A stretch of DNA of 64,000 nucleotides from Ichthyophonus hoferi (lineage: Eukaryota > Opisthokonta > Ichthyosporea > Ichthyophonida > Ichthyophonidae), in assembly GCA_002751075.1 (NCBI GenBank), contig NAOQ01000017.1, forward strand, positions 144,262-208,261. The letters run 5' to 3'. Of this stretch, positions 39,901 through 53,299 are shown piece after piece. Below the pieces are notes generated by a model that saw only the letters and a program-made list of their open reading frames with translations, was not told the origin of the DNA and searched no databases. Each line of letters opens with the position of its first letter. The stretch's first letter is position 1. The position numbers and the translations under genes were made by a program.

Positions 39901-42900
39901 TCGAGCTTGTTGTTCAATGTATGCGTGTCACTGACAACTCCCAGACTCATCATCATGCACTTCTGCTCTTGGCTGCTGTCTCCAAATACTATCCTGAGTA
40001 TGTTTATCTTTATATGTGTATGTGTGTATTAATTTGGTGGTGTTAACCCAATAATGTTTTAATGGCGGTTATTTATTGGTTTGTCTTAATATTATGTTGA
40101 TGCCTCAATGGTTAACTATGCTTTGATTATTGAGTTCTTGCTGCTTAAGCATTAAAATTTTAAAATGGTTTTTATTGGTCTATGTTGAACAGTACATGTG
40201 CATATGCATGGACTTTTCATTTAATGGAGGCGTATGAGCATAATTTTTTTCTGAATACATTTGTATAGAGCAGGGATACATACATATGCAGGAAATTTGA
40301 TATTTGTAAATTTGTGCATATATACACGGACAGTAGAGGAATATTACAATAGAAAAGAGGAAAGAGATGCTGTTGGGATTAAGTACTGAACGGTACTGTG
40401 TGGTAAAGAACTATAAGAAAGAGCTTCTTGCAGTATAGATGAAAGAAAGTTAAAATAAAAATAGATTGGGTTATAATCACGCGACACAACGTACACGCTC
40501 TAATCTCACTGGCTGTAATTGTACAGACGTGTTCTCCACAACATTATGGCGGTGTTCACATTCATGGGCACTAACGTGTTGCGACAGGTAATTATATCTT
40601 CACTTATACTCTACCCCCTCATCCACAATAAATCTATTTGTTTAGTTTTATAATATATCCTTTTTGTTTCTATAATATAATTTGTTTTCTTACCTACCGG
40701 TTCTATTTCATAATTGGGTCATTATTTATTAACTTTATCTAAATACACACCTCTAAATAACCTTCTACCTGTATGGTTGTGTGCTATCTCTTTTCTCTAT
40801 TGCTCGAATTACACTAGTGGCTAATGTTACAAGACAATTCAGTTAGCCAGCTGCTTGTCAGTGTCTTTACTACTTCCAATGCTTTTCTTGTTTATTTTTC
40901 TCCTACTACTTTCGCTCACCTCTTTCTTTCTCTACATGCACACAGGATGATAACTACACCTTCCACGTCATCAAGCAATCCATTGAGACTATTATTCCAC
41001 CTCTGGTTGAGGCAGCTGGTAAACCTGATAGCGTTGAGTCCATCCGTATGATTATCGAAGTCTTGAAGGTGTGTTTGTGTGGCGATTGAATATTTTTTAG
41101 GTTTGTCTGTTTTTTCATATGAGATATTATTATTATGTTGGATCCTATTGGTCAGCAAACGTGTATAAATAGGTCAAGATAAGCATGTACTTGCAATCGG
41201 GTATATGGAAGTAAATGGAAGTCAATGACACACATACATTACATCATATTATAGCACAGCATATAGTATATGGTTTAGAGTATGGTTTGTTAAACCCATT
41301 CCGCAGCCTATGCAGCCTCTCTTAACAGTTTAACTTTTCTTTCTCTCAGGTGTTCGTAAGTGCCTTCCACCATATTCCCCAGCACCGTCGCATGTCCCTG
41401 TACACACACCTGGCTACCACTCTAGGAGCCCACCGTCACCTGGGTTCATTGATCATGTTACTGTTAGAAAAATCTGCTAGACAGGAGGGAGAGGACCCTG
41501 AGGCCAACACAGTGCAGCAGGATGGTGTGTTTACTCTTTCTCTGTACCTATGGATATGTATATGCTGTGCCTTATATTCTCATGTGCATTTTCTTATTAT
41601 ATCTCAGCTGTACTATAAACATAATAGCTTCGATACAAATAATGTAATACATGCAAATGTTGTTATGGTATAGAATATATTGACATGGTTGAAATGTACT
41701 CCCCATTAGAATTTTGATGCCTGACTAAATATAGTTACTTGGTATTTTCTTTTATTGGCTCACTGGCCCACTTTCAGATTACTAACATCTCATTGGTCTA
41801 ACTAGATGACGAGGAGGGTGCTGCTATCCCAGTGGCTGAGTTCTGCCTGGCCCTTTGCCAATCATTCAAGGGGGATGTGCAAGTTGCTGCCCTCATTTCT
41901 ACCGCTACTTCATTGTCCCAATTACCTAACCACAAAATAAGTATGTAACATGTGTATATATGCTTAGTTACATGTGTATGTATGTTTTTATTCATGTATA
42001 TACTGCAGTGTATTGAAGATGTATATTGTTTGTGGTATGCAATAGTAAATCGGGGGAAAGGCAAACAGACTGCGCCTTGAGCTGAAAGTAAAGAAATGAA
42101 CAGACAAAACACATAAAAGCCCTGACAACATAACATGCAATCCACACAGGCACTAAGGAGGAGAAACATCAAAATGTGGGTCTGGTCACTCGTGAGATAT
42201 TTGATCTGCGTACTCATGGTGACAAACAGCTTTGTCGCTTCAAGCAGCGTTGCATGGACTTTGTTGCCACCGCCCTATCTGCAAGGCCATTTGTCGTTGC
42301 CGTCAAGCAATTCCAGAAGGATTCCGGCGAGGGTGAACAAGCCCTGCTGGTATGTCCTCTCATATATATATTGCATGTCACATAAACGCACTCCAAGCCC
42401 TCTCCCTCGCCATCTTAGTTGATTTTCCTTTTTTTTTTCTTGGACTCGTTTTACTTCTCACCAAGGTTATTATAACAGTGAACTTACACCCATTCAATTC
42501 TATAGGATGAATACCGTGCTCTCTTGGAGAAGTTATTATCAATTGTACGCTCCGTTAGTTCTCACATGAACAAAATTTCTGCCGATCCTGCCACCAAGTC
42601 TGTTGCAGTAAGTGTTACTTACCTCTTATTTTGTGCTTCTAAAATATACTTTGTAGTAATTGTGCTACCTGTGTGTAGAGAGAGAGATATCCATATAAGT
42701 GTTTATAATAGAATAGAATTGCTAAAACCATATTGCTCTCATCTCACGTGACGCCCCACCCCCTCAATTCTAGGGTCGCAACCAGCAATCTGTCTGGCGA
42801 GGTGTACAGGACTCAGCCTATCGTGCAATCGATCATCTCAACGCATTATTGCCCCTGCCTGCCTTCGTGGCTGTGATTGGAGAGCTTATCCGCCATAATG

Positions 42901-45900
42901 ATAGGTACAAATTTAAGAAACTATTGTTGTGAGACCCATGAATAATGTATATATAATACATATGCTTGTATGTGTATATAACTAAGTTTATCATGAATTT
43001 GGACATTACCAATTCAAAAGATTATATTAATGATCTGGTTTTTATTTGAGCTAATATATTGGCTACTACTTCTTTACCAATGCGCACCTTGTCTATCCCC
43101 TTGCAGTGCTATTCGTCGTAAGGCTCTGGTACTCTTTAACGCCAAGCTTGAGGAGCAAAGGGAGGATCTCACACCCAATGAGGTTGCCCTGTTTGTTGCT
43201 ATGGCCGACCGTCTGGTTGACATTGTGGCTGTTCCTGACACGTATGTTCAATTCATCCCCTCTATCTTATTTCTCCATTTCTTGGTAATGTTCTTTCTCT
43301 TGTTATTACCATCCCTAGTTGTCTTCCTATATTCACAAATGTTTATCACATACTCTCTCATATACTTATATACTTACATACGCAACGCACAGTGATGAGG
43401 AATCTGCCGTTGTCAAGCAGACAGCCCTTCTCAACCTCGAGATTCTTGCACGTAACTTTGGTACTATGCATCCCAAGGCTTTCAATAAAGCCATGGGTGT
43501 GGTGGTAGGTGAAACTGTATTGGGTGCCAAGGCAGGGCCGCATGTCAAAGCCAGTGGTTTGGTTTGCTTGGCTACCCTGGTGGCTGCCCTGGGTGTTAGA
43601 GTGATGCCCCACGTACCCAAGTTTATGCCTGCTATTTTGAAGTTGGTCCAGAATGAACTTACCTCTAAAAGTATGTTGCTGTTTAGGCTTGACTGTATAT
43701 ACGTGGTTTTCCGGCTTTCGGGAGGAGGTGGGGGTGGGGAGCATGTGTTTGTTATCTTAAGTTTTTAGTGTTTATTCCCATGAGTTGTTGGAATCTAGGT
43801 TATTGCATGCTCACTCGTGAAGTTGACTGTTACTACCTGTGATGTGCGTTTTCATTGTTAATTGTGTTTGTGTATGGGATAATATGTTGATGCATTGATT
43901 AAATATATTGTATGCGACGACTCTCTGTGCTTAGTCCCCTATATAATTATATATGATTATTGCATCTTATATATTACTTCAATTGGTTAGTAGCTTTCAA
44001 TGCTGTGTGCGTGTACATTCTCATACCTCTACTTATGTGTCTCAGTAAAGAAAATCTGTGATGACTTCTATAACCGCGTACACTTTAGATAATTGTGTTT
44101 ATTCTTTATCTCAGTATGGCATCCCTTTATTGCCTCTACGAAAATATTACTTCATTCTTAGAAGATAAGAACGACATATTGAAATGAAACATTGGTCATT
44201 GACATATGTTTCTATAGACTTCAGCGGATCTGGTGTGCTACTTCTGACTAGTGCCCTGACTGCACTTGGTAGATGCACGGAGAGTCTGTCTCAATTCATG
44301 GCCCCTTATCTGTCCACCCTTCTTCATATAGCCACACACGCCTACTTCACTGACCCGAGCCAGTTGCCAAAGGGTATGGATAGTGTATATGCATATGTAT
44401 GATTCAGTATAGTAGTAATGAGCTATAGTCTAGTTTAATATATGCTCTGCTTGACAGCTAATCTGTTATAATACACGGCAATGCATGGCTTACCAACAAA
44501 TTTTTACTTTCTATTTACATCAACACACATATATATATATATATATATATATCTACTTATTTCTTTTTACCTGTGCATATACAGAAGCCCATGCCCCTGG
44601 CCGTAGAGCTCACGTGACCCAGATGGGATTCAAGGTGGATAGTATCCGTGACCAATTGGCCCGCCAAGTGACACCCCGTCTGTTGGTTCCAGCTGTGATC
44701 CAGGCTTGGGCTGCATGGATGGCCTTAGGTAAGGGTGAAGGAAAGGATGTCAGCTCCAGTCTTATTGCTTTGTTGGACATGTTGAAAATTACTTTGTCTA
44801 CTGCTGATAGGCCCACTGTCACTACTCACTTGAAGGTATGTTGTAATTTGATTTCCGATTTAGTTCATTTTAGCTAGCCAATTATTATTATTATTATTAT
44901 ATACTGTTTTTGTTTTCTTTGCCTTGCTATCTATGCACGGCTTCGTCAGCGTTTTTAACCTCCTTTACATACGCAAGCATATGCGTCAGTTTATGCTGCT
45001 AATGTCCGTGATCAGTGAGATGTTTTTTTCGCAGCTGATCTTTTCCATATTCATCTACCACATGCCATAAAAATGGATTGATATGTACAGTAAGGTACAA
45101 TGTGGCTAAATTTAATACTCCCTCTCCTATTCTTTGTTTTTTTTTGGTTGTTCTTTTCCACCTTTTTTATTCTCAGGTTATTTTCAAGTTTATGTTGGAT
45201 GTGTTCGACTATAGATCATTTGGATGGGCTCAGGATGGTAAGTGTATTTTCTTTCTCTAAGCCTACACGAGAACTATTTTATTGAGAACGATATAGTGTA
45301 ATAAATACAAGAAAGAAAGAGATAGAAGGAGTAAAACTTTTTTTAAAATAAATAACAAATGTATTATACAGCGAAATGCAATAAAAACAAAGGAGAGAGG
45401 GATAGTAATAATAGTTACGTTGTGTTTAGGATAATATTCTTTTATGTGAATAGTACATGATGCTTGATTCTTGGTGTGAGCGGGAGACAGTAATGACATC
45501 AATAGGGAGATATGACAAGGTAGTGTTGAATCTATGTGTACTATGGTCCTACAATATAATATAAATGCAGCGTCATTTAGTATAATCATTCCATTTATTT
45601 ACGGAGGTTATACGTTATGTAGGGTGTCACCTCTGTAGTATGGTTCTACCTGATAAATGTACGAATAGCTAATCCCGTGTCTGTTTTTCCTACAGTGGAG
45701 GAAGTAGAGGAACACGCTGTGAGCACATTTATGTCTCTGGTACTGAAATTATCCGAGACATCCTTCAAGTCTCTCTTCCTTAAGCTCGTGGCATGGCATT
45801 CTCCCGCCAATGCTAAGCCCACTCTCGCTAGGTTTGTTTTTTTATTTCATTACCTCTTTCTTATTTTCACCTGGCTTGTTTTTTATTGTCACCTTTATTC

Positions 45901-48055
45901 TGTAGTACAGCTACTAATTCTTAAAAGCACAGGTATATTGGCGTGCTTCCCCCACTACTCCCTCACACTAGTATTTATGCCTACTCACCAACCCTTGTTT
46001 CCTGCAGACAACTGGTGTTCTACCACTTCCTGGACGAGATGGCTGGTACCCTTAAGACTATTGCAGGTATGTATGTCATATGCTCGATATTGTATGGATT
46101 GTTGCACTCTTTAAATTTTAAAGTGTGCGCTTGTCAGATCTGTTTTACGAAAGGAAAGCCTATTTTGTTGAAATATTGAGATATAGTCATTCGTTTATGG
46201 ATTTTGTCCCAATTGGGCATAAGAAAATTAAGAGATGTGTTGCCAATGTGATTTGGCATACAGATTTAATCAATGTATCATTTTCACTAGCTTGTGTATG
46301 GCTAATATAAACCATAGTTACTATGTACAAGTATTATAGTATTGGAAACAGGAAGGGTAATCGTTTAGTTATGATTTTTTTTCACTCCATCTTTATTACA
46401 TATAAGTTGTATACGTAAATGTGATCTCATACCTAAATGCATTTGTCTCGGATTTCATTATTCCTACTTACACACTCATATTTACTGTCTTTTCTCTACA
46501 CACAGTTCCTTACTTCCGTTCTGTTCTCAAGCCTCTCCTCTCTGCACTTGAAAACACCAATGAGGCTAAGATGCTCTCTGGTCAATTGGACGACGAGAGG
46601 GCCAAGGCAGCACCCGCACTTCTAACCTATGTGCTTGGTGCCTTGCATAAGTGTTTCTTGTATGACACCGATGGAACCGTTGCTAAGGTGAGCGCGGTTA
46701 GGAGTGAGGTTGTATCTATATATGATGTAGGGAGATTATCTGCATTAGTCTTTGTAGGAAATAGTGCACGCCAATGTGTCTGCTGCTAAGATACAACAAT
46801 GTTTTACATTATAAATTCTATTATTGTTTACTCTATTTTTGTGTCATTTTCACCTATTAACACTTAACACTTACACACTTACATTTTTCCTCTCTATTTT
46901 TATCTTAGGATTGGTTCGATGAGATTATAGTTCCCCTGGTCGACCAATTAGAGAACGGGGCTGGTGGCGATGATGAATACACAGAGAGAGTGCAGAACCT
47001 GGTAGTACCCTGTGTAGGCCAGTTAGCTGTGGCTGTGGCAAATGATGGCCTCTGGAAGAAACTTCACAACAACGTGTTGCTCAAGACTAGGCATGACGAG
47101 ATGAGGGTAAGTATTGGTTGGCTGGCAGGGGACTGTTGCATGAATGTGTGCATCTTCTATGTATGGGCCTACTTGAATGTTGGCTGTATATGTTCAGGCT
47201 AATATCTATCTATAACTGGGTTTATCCTGGTGGGTTGAAAGAGGGTTTGGGGTATTGGGATTTGTATCTTTGTGAATTGTAACGTTCTTATTGTGTAGAA
47301 TGCATACTTGGACACCTCATTTCACTTGGTCTGCCTTATTGCAACTTTCTTTTTAAGGCTCTGGGTACAGCTATTTTACTGGCTATAATCACATTTATTC
47401 TTCTATATTTCTTTCTCTCTTTTTCCATCTCGCATTTTACCCAATATATCCTTGACGCTTTGCAGTATAATGAACATTTTGTTGTGTACTGACTAATTTA
47501 TGGTGATATTAGGTACGTGCGGCTGCGCTCTCTGTTGAGAAGGAGCTGTATGAACGTCTGGGCGAGGAGTTCCTCATTATGTTGCCCGAGACTATCCCCT
47601 TCCTGGCAGAATGCATGGAAGGTATGTACCCCACCACGCTCGTCTTTGTTCCCTATCACTTTCTCCTCTATCCATGCTTCTATCTTTTTATATACACCTG
47701 TGCATATATTTATAAATACCTCCATACCTTTATGTTTAGCTTATACAAGCTTAAAAACAGCATTATCAGAAGAAAAAAACCGTCTTTTACATGAATGCGC
47801 ATACATTAAAAAAATTATGGCAGTGTAATTTAAAATCTCGTATTGATTTTTATGTGGGATCATAAGAAAATAAAGGGAGAGGGAAAGTATGCATATTTAT
47901 ATGTATGTGTAGGTGTGCAATAATATATTAGATCCGGTTTCATACTCTAACCATACCATCTATCAGACGATGCTGTGGAGGTGGAGCAACTTACACAGGA
48001 GGTCATTGCTACTATTGAGAAGTTCTTGGGAGAATCTCTCCAACAATACTTCTAA
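27901..48055 (+). CDS. UTP10: UTP10/HEATR1, U3 snoRNP small-subunit processome scaffold, 43 exons
   Basis: Large HEAT-repeat protein of the t-UTP/UTPA complex, needed in the nucleolus for rDNA transcription and 18S pre-rRNA processing. Exons: 27901-28064, 28404-28599, 28913-29051, 29462-29601, 29846-29933, 30375-30481, 30649-30763, 31089-31344, 31496-31617, 31830-31901, 32188-32321, 32658-32715, 33011-33206, 33580-34026, 34324-34551, 34880-35024, 35202-35504, 35773-35890, 36968-37125, 37370-37546, 38040-38138, 38306-38418, 38833-38962, 39239-39368, 39823-39997, 40527-40587, 40946-41068, 41350-41524, 41806-41940, 42150-42349, 42506-42607, 42774-42904, 43107-43241, 43393-43670, 44218-44373, 44585-44835, 45177-45237, 45696-45831, 46008-46066, 46506-46687, 46909-47106, 47513-47621, 47967-48055. 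All phases join, giving about 2196 aa (human HEATR1 2144, yeast Utp10 1769). Family marks: MSLAAQLKKLT, LFDSRQAAEIDLDTIY and VRRFRIEEFNVHG near the N-terminus; FTFMGTNVLRQDD at about 1346-1358 (BP28-type region); IRRKALVLFNAKLEEQ at about 1648; LPETIPFLAECMED and FLGESLQQYF at the end. Lys-rich segments at about 615-636 and 1196-1202 look like nuclear-targeting signals. Weakest joints: the donor at 33206 and the acceptor at 31830. AATAAA signals follow at 48275-48285. Confidence 0.96.
36243..36692. other. Assembly gap (450 N) in a UTP10 intron
   Basis: Lies between UTP10 exons ending at 35890 and starting at 36968. The flanking exons join in phase (1 nt + 2 nt) and the protein reads on (KYAD-ALAVF), so a lost exon is not required. 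Confidence 0.95.
44528..44552. repeat. (AT)n microsatellite in a UTP10 intron
   Basis: About twelve AT units, about 30 bp upstream of the acceptor for the 44585-44835 exon. Confidence 0.9.
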
Positions 48056-49849
48056 ATCATCATGCAAGCCCCGCTCTGCCTCTCTATTGGAGCAGTTGTA
48101 TGCCATTTAGGTTTACGTCCATTGCGTATGCAAATTTAGGTAATATGTAGCAACCTCCTGGTCGATTTGTATATGTATATGTATGTATTAAAGTAAGTAT
48201 GATACTAGATTATGGGTATAGTACACCACAATTGGTTTACTAGGTTAACTCTGGAAGCCAATCTATCAAACAAATAAAATAAATATTATATATCTATCCT
48301 GTATGGATGTGTCTGTTATATTGCATATGAAATGTATGTATTGGGGTAGCGAGATATACCATGTACAACCAAATGATTGGTTCCGAATCGTGAAGGTATA
48401 TCTGATGTATAGCCAACTGCTGACTCTTACTATGAGAAGTACTAGGTGATTAACAGATTTCTAGAAAAATACCTATGCTCTACCATATTTGGTCCTCCAC
48501 AACAACTATCCAACTTGATTAGCATCTACCTATACCACATGGTGTGAACGGATAAAAGGGTCATATATGGCGTGAAAATGGATATAATGCGTTATATAAT
48601 CTTATATTATTAAATGTATTTGTTATTTTATTAATTTTATAATTTATCGTGTATCAAATTTTCCATATTGCATTTTGCTGTAGCACCAAGGTATGTGCCA
48701 GTATGGAATTTCTACAGCGAACAACCATCAAGAACTGGTGATATTGATTTCTTCTTGTACTCCTTTGATTAATATCCTGATCGGAGTGAGGCAGCATTTG
48801 TTTCTGGACTAGGCAATAGGCCTTGAATGATATATGCATAGTTGGGCTTCAAGTAACCTATCTATAGACTATTTGATCTAACTGTCCCAAGTCATGGTTA
48901 TGGGAGGTATAACTTAGTGTATATATATTATGGTGGTGAAGTAAGGTATATTAACGGAGTTAATTGAATTGTAGTTCAAAGGGCTGGCATAAGGTCTAGT
49001 TACATGGGCACTACAATAGACTTGGATTGTACAGACTATTTCGCTCGTGGCTTGGATTTTGAGTATGCAAGTTAAGTAAGTGAATTTGTGTGGGACAGAT
49101 ATGATGCAAGCCTTCTCATGAACTAGTTTTTCTAGTAGAGAAATTGCCTAGAGGCCCTCCCTATATGATAAGATGATATAGTAATCAAAAGTGCTTGATA
49201 ATGCCAAGCTAGGCTGTACTTGTTATGTATTGACAGATATACAATCTGTTATTAATTGTAACAATAACAATATACTAATGTTTAATACACTATGCCAGAC
49301 ACCATTTTTGGTTTGTTTATGCTGAGAGCTTTATATGCAGTATCAAATCATGTATTAAGATCACTGTTATTAACACCACGCTACATAGATGTGCATTTTC
49401 CGTCTAGTTTATACAGCAGTGGGCCCATATCACAAAAGCAAATCAAAGACTAGAGGCTAAAGATTATGTCTTTATCTAACTATATTCCTTACTCGCGTTA
49501 AATGTGTTCTATTAAAATCATTTCCGAAAAACACAGTACCTTGGCCAACCTCTTAGGTAACGCTTGTATCATTCGTAATTACAGTCTAACATACGAGGCA
49601 ACATTCTTTCATCTACTACTATTAACATGCATTCGTATGGGCACTCTGGGTGCCCTCTCAAGAAAATTAAATTGCAATTAAAAATAATGGCCTAGGCTGC
49701 CTAAGAACAGGAAAGAACTTGGGGTAAGGGCAAACCCTGATACATAATTTCCTATGTAGATACACATAAAGCCTAACCACAACGGGTTTGAGAAAGTTGC
49801 TATTGCTAATACCGAGTCACTCTTTGTACACGTAAGAAAGTATATTTTC
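48056..49849. other. Convergent intergenic region, UTP10 / sugar transporter
   Basis: Holds the 3' flanks of two convergent genes. UTP10 polyadenylation-type signals lie at 48275-48285. The rest is AT-rich with no gene, RNA or clear repeat recognised. A 61-codon minus-strand frame at 48654-48839 has no recognisable features. Confidence 0.5.
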
Positions 49850-52800
49850 CTAATCCTTCTGGTAAAGATAGTTTGCATAAAAAATAAGGCAAACCGAAAT
49901 CATGAAGTTCAGTGTGAGGTTAAACTTGTCTGGAAAGAAAACAGCACTTGCAACTCCCTGGAGCACCAAGGCCAAAGCCACAGCAAACAGCTTTGAGATG
50001 TTATCGATTCGTTTTACAATCACTGCCACTACCATACCAGAGCCTGCATTTAAAACCATACCTGTAATTAAGAGAAGAGGTGGGGGAACGTATTCGTCGA
50101 GTGATTAGTGTATAAAAAAAAGCGTTGATAGGTGAAATAGTGTAGAGAGAAGAGCGAATACGTAAACAATGGGTGAGTGGATAGTGGCATGGGTCAAGAG
50201 CAAGGAAACAATGCAATTGTAGACAGAAGAAAACGGAATGGAGAACGTTGGGCTATCACTTGTAGGGTAGTGAGTATCCCATCCCATCCTACCCTATCCT
50301 ATCCTACCCTGATCACTCATTCTATAGGCTGTATAATTCTTATGTGAAAGGTGATATATAGCCAATACATTGTTGTTACCTCAACCAATCATACATCTTA
50401 TAGCAAGATCCCAAATACCCTTGTGAAGGAGAAGATGTGTATGATCTCGTCAAGACCAATCAGGATAAGGGTCTATCTATAGTAGTATGAAAATGTTTAC
50501 CATAACGTTTATAACAAAGACTGTTTGTTTAGAAACAAACTGGCTTTTGTGATCACCATTGAACATTGGCGGATACAAAATAGTTGTTGATAAAAGATTG
50601 TAAACATGTAAAACACATTTGGGAATAAGAATTGTGTTAATAGATCGAAACCACTTTTAAAATGTATAAATGTGTGTGTAAAGGAGAAAGTGGGGAGAGA
50701 GATGGACATACCAATTAGCTGTAGAGTCCAGGCGATAGACGAGGCATCCCATTCGATGACATGATCAGATCTATCCTGGGAAAGGTAATAGGTTGCTGAA
50801 GCTATCAAACCATAAAAATACATAGCCACCTGCTGCTCGTAGAACGTCGTCGTGTGAAACTTGAATAAATACTGGAAAAGAGAAAAGGTTAGATTGAGAG
50901 AAAAAATATAAAATGGAGAGAGAAATACAGTGGGCGTATGTATGATGATAAGCGTCGGACGTAGATTAGGCAGGGATGGGTATAGGGTAAATGTCATTGA
51001 GGTATATAGCGGGAGGTGTGTATATCTAGGCTACCTTTTTTAGTTTGTATAAGTGCACATATACGCATGTGGATTGCTGTGTGTATGTAATTATATATAT
51101 GTGCATTTGATACAATTGCATGTACGTCAACTCATCCATGTCCGGTTATTTCTTTATCTTCTGTATCTTCTTCGAATATATATATACGCACCTCAGTATA
51201 TAGAGAGACAAATGCATTTAGTGTCACCGAAATCGCAGCCAAACCCAGGGTGAACCTTTCCACAGTGAATCCAATACCGGGAACTATCTGTGAGAGCATA
51301 ACTCCACCCATCAAGATAGCAAGAGCGCACCATTTTTGAGTACTAATCGAACGGGAAAATACCACACGGTACATCAGAGCTACGGCTATTATTCTAGTTT
51401 GTATGAGTATATTCCAAACGGGGGTTGTAGTAAATGTGAGAGCCAGGAAGTAAAGGTTGTTGGTAATACCGTATATAACCGCTGGAACGGCAAATCTGAG
51501 TGATAGAGTCGGTAAATGAGAGGCGTTGGTGTCACGGAAGAATAAGGCTAATGCTACGATTAGCTTCATTGCCTGGGTGGACAGATATACCCTATTAGAA
51601 TCGTGGCTGATAGACAAATAAGAATGGCATAAGTCATCCTGACGACAAAAAAAAAAAAAAACACAGTGATAATAGTAAAAATATATGCTGAGAATAACTA
51701 AAATAGTTATATTATTGTAGAGTTTGTCTGTGTAGGTAAGCATTTGAAGCATGTTTTTGATTGCATTTACAACAATTTCATTGCAATTGTATTATGTAAT
51801 TCAAAAGAAGATTTGAAATAGATATTGGAAATTATTAACTCTTACATTAAATGATATTTAATTATTAACATCTATAATAAAGAAATAAGAAATTGCACGT
51901 ACTATGAGGTTTGATATCATAATTACTTTCTATTAGTATGTTTACAGGGTGAGGCAATTCATGCGCAAGGACTATAATTATACTTACTTATGTACCTATC
52001 TTTAGAGTGTTGCTACTTTTTCATTGCATATATTATTATTATTATTGCTGTATTAGATCTGGTCTCGCATTTAATTAAAATGGAACAAAGAGTGTGTGAG
52101 ACCAAATATTTGATGATAATATGGGAAATTATCTACAGGATACAATCAATAACCAAAACAAAAAAAAACAAGGAGAAGTAGTAAACTGTATATAATAAGA
52201 GTAGGTATCTGTATTATTACCACATGCATTAGTTGAGTGTTACTCTCAACTCAGTAAGACTAGTTTTATATTATTTTCAGTTATTTCTATCTGTATTAAT
52301 GGTTAACGTAGGTAGCCTAGCAGAGGTATAAGAATGATCAAAAGGATTCAACCTCGATGTTGCAAACAAGACATGAAGCGAAAACATACCTCTACAAGTG
52401 TAACAGTCAATGATGGACGAATGGGAGGCAGTGTATTATTATAGTACTGGGCACCATAAATGCTCAGTTGTTTGCCTGCCTCCATGACTATGAAGAGTAG
52501 CATAAAGAATCCATTGCTCCATACTGACTTTGGCTCCACTGCGATTTTTTTGTCTGTGGCTGTTGACTTGAAAGTTATATTTTAGCTATTCTAATATCTA
52601 ATATACAGAAATAAAAAATAATACTTGGTACTGTCAATAATCATTATTAGACAGACTGCCATATAAGTACATAAATGCACAAAATGTATTAATCCTGCTC
52701 TGGTATGAATATCGGGGCAACTGCAACGATATACACAACCTTTGTATAAGTGGTTCAGAAAGTGAAAGTATCGATGGTGGTGTAAATGGATGGCCCTGTA

Positions 52801-53072
52801 CTCTTTTGTCTCTTCTAATCAATTGTCTCTTCTAATCAATCATCACAAAAACATTTGACGTAGGCTTTAATGGAAAGAAAGAAATGCAGTAGAAAATTGA
52901 GGGTTTAAACAGAACAAAACAAAAGTGTGTTTGATCCCATCATCCATGCAATCACAACATGCCGCAGGCCAAGTCACACCTTGTTTCCCCCAGTAAGTCT
53001 TGCTTCCTCTTTCTCTGTTGTCAAGAGGAATGAATGTCTTTGAGCCTTTTCTAGCATTTTTGCCTGGATCAT
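49850..53072 (-). CDS. SLC35A-type nucleotide-sugar transporter (Golgi), five exons
   Basis: Multi-pass membrane antiporter that brings a nucleotide sugar (UDP-galactose/UDP-GlcNAc type) into the Golgi lumen in exchange for the nucleotide monophosphate. Exons: 53072-52980 (putative, 31 codons), 52566-52390, 51572-51192, 50871-50712, 50061-49850. All joints keep phase and give about 340 aa, normal for the family. Family marks in order: TLVEAMKLIVALALFFRD; the pore-helix region PVWNILIQTRIIAVALMYRV followed by WCALAILMGGVMLSQI; and the C-terminal signature GMVVAVIVKRIDNISKLFAV, equivalent to the 'VVKYADNILKGFA' block of plant and animal members. About ten hydrophobic segments are visible. The specificity (UDP-Gal, UDP-GlcNAc or CMP-Sia) cannot be read from this. 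The first exon rests only on a start codon, an open frame and a phase-0 donor, and the acceptor at 52566 is AAG, so the N-terminus is uncertain. A retroelement relic begins about 230 bp upstream. Confidence 0.88.
50276..50312. repeat. CCTAT/CCATC pentamer array in an intron
   Basis: About seven pyrimidine-rich pentamers (ccatc, ctacc, ctatc) in the last intron of the sugar-transporter gene. Confidence 0.8.
52807..52840. repeat. 17-bp tandem duplication
   Basis: tgtctcttctaatcaat occurs twice in direct tandem, in the putative first intron of the sugar-transporter gene. Confidence 0.8.
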
Positions 53073-53299
53073 ACTGTAAATAATAATGTGAGGATTTTTG
53101 GTTTTTAAAAAGTACTACTTGGGGGCTCATCAGTAAGACACCAAGAATAACTAGCAGTTAAAAACTTGCTAAACTATCTCCATGCACTCAATCTTGAAGC
53201 TCTACAGATAAAAAGTAGGCTCGATCGTTACGTAGATCAATGATAGTGGCTCAAGATTGGTTAGTTACATAATGATTTAATTGCGTAATATCTAAATAG

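Noticed and set aside
27901-48055. GCN1 or another HEAT-repeat giant as the identity of this gene
   Set aside because: The N-terminal FDSR..A..DLDTIY and RRFRI.EFNV blocks and the FTFMGTNVLRQDD block are specific to UTP10/HEATR1.
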